Assembly (NCBI GenBank): GCA_951217055.1
Contig: OX578276.1
Span: 120,970,979-121,034,978, forward strand
DNA length: 64,000 nt
Direction: 5' to 3'
Origin: Gerris lacustris
Taxonomy: Eukaryota > Arthropoda > Insecta > Hemiptera > Gerridae
The notes beneath the pieces are model-generated. The model saw only the letters and a list, made by a program, of their open reading frames with translations, was not told the origin of the DNA and did no database searches. The translations under genes and the position numbers were made by a program. Below, piece by piece: positions 10,601-22,900 of this stretch (the stretch's first letter is position 1; each line of letters begins with the position of its first letter).

Positions 10601-13600
10601 TTATTTTACTACTTTCCTCAAACTTCAGGGATGAAGTTAAAAAAACATTACTAGTTTTTTATAACATTTTTTATAAAATAAGACTCGATTATTTAACATG
10701 TTACACAGATAAAGGCCTGAAGATGCCCAGGTATGGGCGAAAAATTTGCCACAAATAAAAATATTATAAAAAATAGTAATAACTTCATTCCTGAAGACTT
10801 AGAATTTTGAGAAAAGCTTTTTTTTAGTTTACTAGATTGGTATTATGAAATCTGGCTCGTGGCGGTGAAAAGTTTAGAGGCTCCGGGAATCAGATCCACC
10901 ATTTTTTTATATTTCATTATACGTTTTTTGATAAAATAAGAATAAATAAAAATAAAAAATAGACTGCCTATTAGTGTGGCACATAGCTTCCTCGTATCCT
11001 ATCACGTACTTTATTGTTAAATTAACATTAAAATAATTGTTAAATTAATTATTGTGTAAAAACTATTAATAGTTTTAGCAATCTTTAACACTTCATACAG
11101 GTGTCGCTGTTGGTTTTACTAAATAATTGTTTTTGTAAAAAATGTTTGTCTCATTGAATAGATTAAGTTAGATTTTTTTCCCGACCTAAAATTCCAATTT
11201 TAAATTTGAAGTTCACGTTTACGCGAGCGTTGCTCGTGAACGCTTGGACGGATATCTTTGTCCAACGAACTCGTCCTGGGCATTGGTAAAATGAACGTGT
11301 CTACCAAAATTCATCAAAATCGGTCGACATTTACTCAAGTTAGGTATCGTCGCACGTTTCATAATTCGCGGACACACAGACTGACAGACAGACACGAGAC
11401 CAAAAATGTTCCCTGATGTCTGAAACGGATTTCTGTCTTGGAATTTTTAAAATCGGAGACATAAAAGTTTTTCATTCTCAAAAGTGAACACGATGCTTCC
11501 GTTACCTTCGGTAAGCTCGGAAGCAATAATAAAATAAAAATAAATATTAACAGTAAAAACTAATAACGTATTAACTTGGCTGGTGGATATGATATTAATA
11601 ATTTAGCGTTGAGACATTAGGTTTATATTATTTAATTGTAGACCCGATTACTCTGGAATTTTAAATTACAATGCGCCATTTCTACTTTTAATTACAGCTA
11701 CCATATTGCCTTAAAATAAATAACTTGAGTATGCTTTATGCCATTTTTTATATTATTCACTTATTATTCTTGTATTTTTCAGGCTTGATAGTATTCAGTC
11801 TTAGTTTCGGAATGGTGGCGGGACAGATGGAAGAAAGAGGGAAAATTATTGTTGATTTCTTTGTGGCTTTAAACGAGATTATAATGAAATTGGTCACGGT
11901 TGTTATGTGGTAAGTTGCCAGTTGTTTCATCAAAGTGTTGTAACTGGATTTTGTTATATTTTGTATAATTTTATTTTATTCAATGTTAATTTTACAGTTA
12001 ATTACTTCAGTTCTATAAGGAAATTGATTCATTACTAACAATTGATAAATACGTAAATTAAGAAATATGGAGTGGTCATAATTTCCAAATATGGGCGTAG
12101 TAGTGGGAACTAGAAACAATATTTTGAAAAAAGATTAATTTTAAAGTAATATGGGTGGGTAGATATATGTTCATGGTGAAAATGAATGTTTCACATATGT
12201 TCTAAATTTGTATTTAGTACGAAAACTTCCACGACTAGAGTCATCTTACAATCTAGTTATAATACAAAAAATTTTAAGCAAAAACTTTTCACTCCCAGAC
12301 ATAGCAAAAATAAGTTGACACATTTTCCTTTAAGATAACAATAAAAGTGCGAAAAATAGCGTTTATAAACTGCAGTTGCACAAGCATTTTGAAGAAACTA
12401 TACAGTTATTGTTGTGGGCTCCGTCAACTTAAGTGGATAACTAGAGAAAGACGACGCCAACGAAATTTAAAAGACGGACATCTTGAAAAAGGGACGGGTT
12501 TTGGTTTTAACATAAGTTTTAACATAAGTGATCACTCTTGTTAACTCTTGGCCCGGAAAGCTCAACCTTGAAGAGGTTTATAAGTGGGAAGAAGGCAGAT
12601 TAATAATCATCAGCAGTCACTTTAGTTGGATGTGGCTTCGAGTCAATATAAGGGTGCTCAATACTCCTGACGATGCTTATTCCAGTAGTGAGAGTGAGAT
12701 GTTGAACCAAGCGAAATTCAACATCCTTGAATAAAGCATGTCGAAATTCGACATCTTTAAATTTCTTTTGCTTCAATCCACCAGAAATCCTAGATAGCTC
12801 TACAAAATGAATATGTCTAAATAAAATTGAAATTAGATTATACTTCATAAAGCACAACTTCCAAATAAGCTAATTATGTTGCTTCTAAAATTTTAAAATT
12901 TTCAGGTACTCTCCATTGGGTATTACATGTTTGATTTCTGCAAAACTGATGAGCATAGAGAGTATTTGGACGACGTTTCGTCAGCTAGGAATGTATATGT
13001 CGACAGTTATTCTCGGCCTGACAATCCACGTTGTTATCACGTTGCCTCTAATCTTTTACGTTGTGACTCGAAGAAACCCACTGAAGTTTTTCAAAGGAAT
13101 GCTTCAAGCCGTCCTCACAGCTTTAGGAACAGCTTCAAGGTCTGTAACCCTTTTTAATAAAATTCTTAATTGTCTATTTCTTTCGAGACTTCGAGTTTCC
13201 TAGCATCAAAATATATACTACCTTACTTCTAAAGCTGCATGCTTAGATTAAAAATCGAATTTTCTGAGATTTGGAGGGGGTGGACGTGACTTCTATCTTC
13301 TTTGCGGGGATCCAGAAAAATTCCGGCATTAGGTAAACTTAAGGATTGCGTTAGCAGTGAATTTAAGTAGTGGAGTAGATTGTGAGGAGCATTAATTAGA
13401 CGACATTGAGACCTTCTGCAAAATAATTCTTATGTACATAGCTTAAAACGTTAATTAGGTGTAAAGTTTGTTTTGTTTTTTACTTGCTTTTTGAGTAGCG
13501 TTTCCAAATCCCTTTTTTGTCTGTGTCTTCTTATTCGAATAGTCTTTAGACTCCACCTAAATTTTAATAGAAAAAGTTGATGATAATTATAAAAACGGTT

Positions 13601-13944
13601 TTTAACTCTAATCTATTAAAACTTAAATTAATAAAATTAAAACTCACTAAAACAAACAGACTATAATAGGGGGCCATTCATTAGTCCCTTTCTGAAAGGG
13701 AGACAGTCACGTAATTTTAAGCTTTGGGATCTGTCCCGTCGGTTTCCGAGAATGTCCCGTTTTTCGGAAAAAAAATCTAGGTAAACATTTCATTTTTTGT
13801 AAGATAAAACCTCTCTATTCTCTGTCTTTCACAAACTCAAACCTTCTCTTTCCCAAATCTACACGTTTAAATTTAAACATTTTCTGTTTTAGCAATTACG
13901 CAGCACGATGACACAAAGTTGTATACGATACTGCATAACATTAT

Positions 13945-13991
<47 letters not shown>

Positions 13992-16900
13992 TAATAACCA
14001 TAGGGAAAGTATATATTAAATAACAGAAAACTGTTTAATAACCTCTTTGTGCTGAGTAATTGCTAAGTCAGAAAGTATTTTTTCTAGAAGTCTATAATAA
14101 GCTCATATATATACCCGCAAAATATTGCAAGCAATATTTTTTTTTACGCGAAGTAAGTATTTTTTGTATTTTTTAAGTATTTTTAAGTATTTTTTAAGTA
14201 TTTTTGGGGGGGATTTTACCTTTTTATAAGTTAATATATAGGTACATATTATCAGGGTGTTTCACGCTATATGTTACAAACTTCGAGAGGTGATTCTACA
14301 CCCCAAAATCAACAAAAAATTTCCAAAAAAAAGTAGAACGGTGTTAATTTTGAAGTTTTTTCTATATATTCACTCTTCCACTTCGAGGAAGTAGCTTGGT
14401 ATCAGCTGAACGGTGTGCGAAGCGTCCAGAGTACGGTGCTCAGCTTCTACGAAGTTTTCCTTCCCTCTTAATAAGCACTTCCTGCAAAACCGTCTGGTGA
14501 GCTGTCTGGGCTTTCTCATAATTCTTCCCCTCTCTTTTCTTCTGACTATTTCCAGCTATGTTTCCCGACCTAACATCCTGCATAGTTCTTGGAAATTTGT
14601 CTGGAAGGTCGACTCTCCCATTCGAGTTTTGTCATTTTCAATTACCTCAGTGAAGTGTTCGTTTCGTGTCAATTTTCATTACGCCTATTTACTCAAATGC
14701 TGAACTTGCAGACATGCACTATGTTTATGGGTTTTATTGCGGAAATTCGCGGGCCGCTCAAAGAGAATATAAGAACGTCGTTATCCTGGTCGGCGTATTC
14801 CTTCACATACCATGTTCAGCAGAGTCCACCAAATTTTGAGAGAACAAGGTGCATTTCGACAATCATTGAGGGAGGGTTTTCATAGTGCAGACATGGAGAT
14901 GGAGGAAGAGGTCTTGAACGCGGTGCAGACCCAGTTGCCCAACAAATGGGTATTTCTCACACGACTGATTGTAGGATTCTTCAGCGAGAAGGAATGTTTC
15001 CCTACCATTTTTTGAGAGTCCAAGGTTGAAAACGCAGAACATGAACCACGGGTAGCATTTTGTAGATGGTTGCATCACAATGAAGTTGAGGAACAAGGTT
15101 TTCTCTAACGAATTTTATGGACCGATGAGTCCACATTTACAAGGGAGGGTGTATTTAACGTTCACAATAGACATTTTCATACTGAGGTGAATCCCCGTCT
15201 GGTACGCCAACAACGTTTCCAGCACAGATTTTCAATTAATGTATGGATCGGTGTAATTATTGGACCATTTTTGGGACTCCCACGGACTCTAGGTGGGAAT
15301 GACAATTTACGTTTCCTTCAAAATGAACTGCCTGGACTCCTTGAGGACTTACCTTTACAAGAAAGTCGGCGATTGATTTTTCAACATGATGGGGCACCAC
15401 CTAATTTTAGTAGAGCAGTGAGGGAACATTTAAATGAAACTTTCACTACTTGGATCGGTAGAGGTGGCACTATTCCCTGGCCCCCAAGATCACCGGACCT
15501 AAATCCTGTGGATTTTTATGTGTGGGGATTTTTCAAGGAAAATGTATACCGCCAAGAAGTGAATACTGAATAAGAATTGAGGGAGAGGATTCTTCAGGAA
15601 GCTAATGAACTGCGGAGAGTGATGACAGCAGGAGTGACTGGACGCCAAATGCATGAGAAAGCTTGTGCTTGTTTGAGACAAAATGGTGGGCACTTCGAAC
15701 AAATTTTGCAGTAAGTGTAACCACCACTATAATTGAATAAAACCCTAATTCTAGAGTACTTGTTGAGGTAAACTAATTTCTTTTTATACCTACGATTTCC
15801 AAATTTCAGGTGAATTTAACTTTGGGTAATTGTGAATGAGGAAACGCGTGTGGACATGGAATTCATTTAGTTTTAATCGATCCAGAATTAATTTATCCAA
15901 AGAACGTGACAACAAATTCCATTATTATTTGAAAACCACTAATTTTTTCATTTTTCTTTAATGTTTCAAGTTTAAATTTCAACCACTTCCACTAAACCCA
16001 TTTCTCTGGCCAACGAAATCAGTGGTGTTTTGGGCGTGTTTTGTGATGATTGGGCGTGTTTTGTGATGATTGCTGGTTTGTCATCCCCTTTTTCCTCGTT
16101 CTGTCCCTATCACTTGGTTTTTCTCGTTCTAACTTGAATTTCTCTACCAATTTTTAACGGAATCACAAAGTTGAGTATACCGTTGGAAAGCTTATTAAAA
16201 GGAGAAGTTTTGGAGAAATTTGCCAGGCTATGACTAAAGAATTGTTTTGCATGGAACACAAATGAAATTTTTTAATAACTTAAAAAAAATTTCAAATTGA
16301 AATTAAATTGACAATATTAAAAATGTGTTTAGAAGCTTTTCAATAATTTGCTTTAGGCCAATAGTTTGGGAGATATGGCCATTTTTATGAAGAAAACACG
16401 TGTTTAACAAAAAAAAAAAAAAAAAAACAGAAAAACCGAAATATCTCCCTTATACTTGAGAATCAGACAGGGGTCAAGAGGAATTTTTTTGTTGCTTTTG
16501 GGGTGTAGAATCATCTCCCGAAATTTGTAACATTTATCGTGAAATACCATGTACAATACATAATAATATAAGAAAATATTAGAATAAGGAATATAGGATA
16601 CAATAGGAAGATAAAGCAAGAAAATGGAAGGAAATAAATAGTAATAAGGTGTGGCGGACACATCTATTTGTCATAATGTATTGACACATGACAGATGAAA
16701 CTTATACACACGTTTATTTTGTTACATTAATAAATATACTTGGATTTGTGTAGGCGTGGAAAATACTTGACTTTATTTGTGTATTATATACGTTAAGACC
16801 ATCTCTCCAAAGTGGTGACCCGCGACTTGTGAGTTAGAACAATCGAACGAGCATTCAAAATTCTACCCTTGTAAGTTTTATTTTTTGACACCTTATAAAA

Positions 16901-19900
16901 TTATTGACATTTTAAAAATAAAAATTAAATTTAAAAAAATATATTTTTTAAAAATCTGAAAATGTTACCGCAACCAAACCCCGTTAATCCCAACGATACC
17001 TCCTCAAGTTTCTCTCAAAGCAATCAATCAGATGTAACGACGAACCAACCGTATTTAAATCGAGTATCTATCAAAATCCCACCCTTTTGGAAAACGAAGC
17101 CCCACCTTTGGTTTATTCAAATAGAATCCCAATTTAAAATTGCAGGCATTAAAGAAGACGAAACTAAATTCCACCATATCGTAGGAGCTCTGGAAATGGA
17201 CATTTTAGACCATGTTTCGGACATTGTAGCCTCCCCTCCTCGAGATGGAGCATACGAAGCACTAAAAAAGCGCATTGTTAATTCTTTCGCCGATTCGGAA
17301 GAAAAAAAGATTCGCCAACTGTTGACGAGCATAGAACTTGGTGATGATAAACCAAGCCTACTACTAAGACGTATGCGGGAGCTTGCCGGTTCTAAAGTAA
17401 CTGACCAATTTTTACGTTCACTCTGGTTACAAAGATTACCTTCTCAAACTCAAGCGATTCTTTCTGTAAGTGATGATGAGACCGATATTTCAAAAATTGC
17501 CTTACTCGCAGACAAAATAACAGAAGTTACTGGTAGTCAGGTGTGCACTATCAACCATGCACCTAACAATGCACCTTCAACATCAAGAGATCCAACACCA
17601 ATGCAATCAGAAGTATCTGCATTAACTAAACAAGTAAATGAACTTGCGGCAATCGTGCGTGGCCGTTACAATCCAAGATTTCGTAGTAGTTCTCGCTATC
17701 GATATAACTCCCGGAGAAGATCAGCTTCAAGGAAAAGTACCAATGACGAGTCAGATATATGCTGGTACCATCAAGAATATGGAAAGGATGCTCGCAAATG
17801 CAGAAAACCTTGTACAATGGCCAATAAGAACACAGAAGCAAAAAAACTAACAAGCCCTGCACTCGCGGCGGTGCAGCAGGGTGAACATAAATCGAGCCGC
17901 CTATGGATTACCGATAAGAGTATGGGCTGGAAATATTTAATCGACACGGGCGCTGACCTTTCAGTGTTACCAGCCAACCGCCTTCGTAGAAGAGTACCTG
18001 ATCCATCCTTCAGAATATTTGCAGCCAATGGAACTGGAATTCGGACTTATGGTGAACATCGTGTTATGGTCGACCTTGGACTCCGTCGAAAGTATAATTG
18101 GAGCTTCCTCGTAGCAGATGTTACCACGCCGATCCTTGGTGCAGACTTCCTCACACAACATAACATCATCATCGATCTAAGAGGAAAACAATTAAGAGAT
18201 GGTTTGACGAACACCAGAACTCCAGTATCAATATCCAATGAGAAAGCAGTTGTGATAAGAGCTGTGCAGGAAGAAAGTTTATACTATCAATTACTTCGAA
18301 CATCTTTTCCGCAAATTATGAAAGATTTTCTTCCCACCGAAATTAAGCATTCAACAACTCACCGTATAATCACTTCAGGTCAACCAGTTTACGCAAAGGC
18401 TCGTAGACTTTGTCCGAAGAAACTGAAAGACGCAAAAGCCGAATTCGAGTCCATGATCGCTCAAGGTATCTGCCGTCCATCAAGCAGTAATTGGGCTAGC
18501 GCATTACATATGGTGCCTAAAAAGAACAATACCTGGCGTCCCTGTGGTGATTATAGGGCGCTTAATGCAGTCACAACTCCCGATCGATACCCATTGCCTC
18601 ATATTCACGACTTAACTCAAGGTTTAGACGGTAAGAAAATTTTTTCATCATTAGATCTGACAAAGGCTTATCACCAAATTCCAGTCGAACCGGATGACAT
18701 TCCAAAAACTGCAGTCATCACACCATTTGGACTTTTTGAGTTTGTCCGAATGCCCTTTGGCCTTCGCAACGCTGGCCAGACGATGCAAAGGTTCATAAAC
18801 AATGTCTTGCGAGGTTTAGATTTTGTTTATGTTTACATAGATGACGTTCTTATCGCCTCGACTTCGGAAGAAGAACATCTCAGCCACGTCAGACAAGTTT
18901 TCCAACGTCTCTCGGAATACGGCATCGCTTTAAATGCTTCAAAATGTACCTTTGGAAAAACATCTATTTGCTTCCTTGGACATGAGATATCGTCAGAAGG
19001 TTTAAAGCCACAATCAGATAGAATCAAAGCAATTCAAGACTTCAAGCAACCTGAAACCGTGCAGGAGGTTCGGCGTTTCCTAGCACTGGTAAATTACCAT
19101 CACAGATTCATTCCAAACATATCAGGATTGCAAGCACCTTTGACTGATTTAATTAAAGGGTCAAAGAAAAAGAAAGACAACACAAAAGTTAAATGGTCGG
19201 AAGCTGCCGAAGAAGCATTTATAGTTTGCAAGAAAGCTTTAGGTGACGTTACAACACTAGCTTTTCCGAAACCTGATGGTCAGTTATACCTCTCGACTGA
19301 TGCTTCAGACACTGCCATCGGCGCAGCACTACACCAAATTGAAGAAACAGGTCCTAGACCTCTTGGATTTTTTTCAGGAAAGCTCACCGATACGCAAAAA
19401 CGATACAGCACGTATGACAGGGAATTGCTCGCTGTATACTCTGGCGTCAAGTACTTTCGGCATATGCTAGAAGGGCGTGACTTCAGAATATACACCGATC
19501 ACAAACCACTGACGTTTGCATTTCGACAGAAACTCGACAAGTGTTCTCCACGTCAACTGAGACACCTAGACTTTATAGCTCAGTTTTCAACTGATATACA
19601 ATATGTAGCTGGTCCAGAGAACATCGTAGCTGACGCATTGTCTAGAATCAACTCCATCAATGTACCTTCGACCATAGATTACGAGCAGATCGCAGAGAGT
19701 CAGGTAGACGACGATCTCAAGATGTTGTTAGAGGGAAAGTCATCTCTAAAACTTCATCTGACTAACCTGCCTAATATTTCGAAACCTCTCTATTGTGCTT
19801 TTGACAAGGATAAGATCAGACCCTACATCCCTCGTTCACACAGAAAAAACGTATTCTCTACAATCCATAACCTTTCACATCCAGGTCGGAAAACAACTTC

Positions 19901-22900
19901 AAAACTTGTAAGACAGCGTTTTATCTGGCCAGGAATGGACAAGGATTGTGCAGATTGGGTTAAAACGTGTGAAGCCTGTCAGAAAGCTAAAATACATCGT
20001 CACACCAAATCTCCAATCGCAGATTTTCCACAGGATACCGAACGTTTTAACATAGTCCATATCGATTTAGTTGGTCCTTTGCCACAACGTAACGGTTTTC
20101 GATACCTACTCACCTGCATAGATCGATACACGAAATGGGCTGAAGTCATACCGCTTACGGAAATCACGGCTGAAGCAGTAGCAAAAGCTTTCTTTGGTAA
20201 CTGGGTTGCGAGATTTGGAGTTCCATCAACCGTCATAAGTGATCAGGGAAAGCAGTTTGAGTCAAAACTTTTCCAAGATTTAGCAAAATTGATTGGCGCG
20301 CGAAAAACAAGAACAACGGCCTACCATCCCGAAGCTAATGGCATGGTGGAACGTATGCATCGACAGCTAAAGACAGCACTCAAATGTCAGGAAAACAGCA
20401 ACTGGCTAGAAACCCTACCATCAGTATTGCTAGGCATGCGAGCAGCCGTGAAGGAAGATTTACAAGCCAGTCCTGCAGAGCTGGTATACGGACGAGCACT
20501 GAAACTACCTGGCGAGCTTATCGTTGCTTCAAAGCAAAATTATCAACCACAACATGAATTCGTTGAACGCTTACGCTCAGCCATGGGAAATCTACGACCT
20601 ATTTCAGCTTCAAGGCATACTAAAAGAAAAGTCTTCATTCATCCCGATTTGAAAGAAACTTCTCATGTCTTCCTAAGAGACGACAGCGTTCGAAAACCGC
20701 TAGATACACCATACACCGGTCCCCACAAGGTGTTGAAGAAGGGACAAAAAACATTTTCGATTTTAGTAAATGGTAAAGAAAAAATTGTCTCTATAGACAG
20801 AATAAAACCTGCATATGTTTTAGCAGAAGGTGAAGAACAGTCTACCCCTTCAAGGACAAGAAAAGTAACATTTTCTTAGAGGGGAGGGGGAGTACTGTGG
20901 CGGACACATCTATTTGTCATAATGTATTGACACATGACAGATGAAACTTATACACACGTTTATTTTGTTACATTAATAAATATACTTGGATTTGTGTAGG
21001 CGTGGAAAATACTTGACTTTATTTGTGTATTATATACGTTAAGACCATCTCTCCAAAAAGGAATAATAATCATTGTTTAGAAGAAGGGGTTTGAAATGCA
21101 AAGGCAAGGTACGAAATGGGGTGGGAGTTCAAATCGAAATAAATTGTTATCTGGTGTACATGTGCCGACGAACGGGAAGTGTATGTTTACAATCAAAGTG
21201 TATGTTGAGCTCAATACTCAATGAAGCTCAACCACACTTATTCCAATATAAAATCGTATTAATAGTCCAGGTGATAGCGTCCAAAAAATTGTCTGACTAA
21301 CATCAAGCCTGAATTTTGTGTACAATATGTAGTCAGCTAAGTTCGTCAGCGGGACATAGCTTAGCAATAGGCATTTGAAAAAAACAAAATGATTGAGAGC
21401 GGCCATGTTCTGCCAATTATGGTGGACAATGTGATTTTCATGATCCTGAGTACAAAATGAGTAAGTTAACTAAAAATCAAGTTGATGTTAGTTCGTCCCT
21501 TGATAGGTTAGTCATTCAAATATTACTCCAAATCAAAGTGGTCACCTATGAAGTGTCAAACAAACATCAACTTAATTTTCGGTCTATTAACTAATTTTAT
21601 ATTCAGGATCATAGAAATCACATTGTCCACCGCTGGACATTGCCAATCTCCAACATTTTGTTTTTTTCAAATGTCTATAACTAAGTTATGTCCTGCAGAC
21701 AAACTTAGTTGACCACATATTCTTAAAAAGGCAATACAAGATTAACTTGTACACAAAATTCTAGCTTGATGTTAGTCAGACATTTTTTTGCACGCTATCC
21801 CCTGGACTATAATGAGAGTAAAAGAATACTTCAGTTTTGATATTCCCTACTAGGTAGTGCTTGATATAATTATTTTGAATAGGTTATTTTTTTAAGTGAA
21901 ACTTCTTTAGCCGCGGTAGAGTAAATTTGCTTGGATGAAACGACATCGAGAAACGAAGTTAGCGTTTCGAGTGATGACTCGTCCAAGTGAAATATTTTTA
22001 AAGTTAAATTAACGAAATAGCAAATTTTTGTTTTAAGACTCGCCTGTGTTAGATATTTGTTTAATCGACTGTCGACTTAGGCCGGCAGTTGATTTACCTG
22101 TAAAAAATCTTCCCTCTGGACGAGAAACACAAGGAAAAGAGCAGCAGAGTGCGGAGTGCCAGAAGGGTGTGCTTGGATTCACTAGGGATCCAACCACCAG
22201 TAGCCTTAGTACGGCATGGAACCACAGTGGATCTAAATGTGATCAAAGGGCTAAGAATAAAAATATAACTAACTAAACTATAAACTAATAAAACCTCTCA
22301 CCTACAAACCCCTCTTTAGGGATGCTGGTCCCCATGTTGAAACTCTCTGCTTTATGGTATAGTTCATTGTGAAACAATGTCGTGATGTGTGTGCTCTAGT
22401 GCAGCTTCGCTCCCAGTGACATTCCAGTGCCTAGAAGAGAATAATGGGTTGGACACCAGGGTGACAAGGTTCGTCGTTCCTGTGGGAGCTACTGTTAACA
22501 TGGATGGCACAGCTCTTTACGAGGCTGTTGCTGCTATTTTCATAGCACAAATGAATGGAGTGACACTCTCTTTGGCAGACACTGTTACTGTCAGGTAATA
22601 CTTTCTATAAAGCTTAATTGTAAAATAATGAATTAACAAAATAGATCATAATGTCAACGTTCATTTATTTTTAAACATAAGAGGATTTATTTGCCATAAA
22701 TATCTTATGAAATTAATATAATGAGATTTCTTTTTGTGAAACAATTCAAAAAAGAAGTCCTTCCAATCACTTGGTTACTTTTACCATTCATTGAAATTGA
22801 CCTTATAAGCATCTGTAGACTACTTAGTGACTTTTATCTTTAGGCTGATGATATAAAGGCGCAATGTAAATATCTCTTTGTCTTAATAGTCAACTACAAT

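Larger units (their letters stand above)
16650..21057 (+). mobile_element. Complete Ty3/gypsy LTR retrotransposon (CHCC-gag type)
   Basis: Identical 162-base LTRs lie at 16650-16811 and 20896-21057. A primer-binding site TGGTGACCCGCG starts at 16813 and a purine tract (about 20879-20892) precedes the 3' LTR. AAGG flanks both ends (16646-16649 and 21058-21061), a plausible 4-bp duplication. One uninterrupted gag-pol frame fills the interior. LTR identity and the intact frame indicate a very recent insertion, in the same orientation as the transporter gene. Confidence 0.93.

Noticed and set aside
15187..15573. An active mariner transposase
   Set aside because: It is one fragment of a broken gene: upstream blocks are in other frames and a stop precedes the normal C-terminus.
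22046..22276. An extra transporter exon
   Set aside because: The conserved protein is continuous without it and no suitable splice sites were found.
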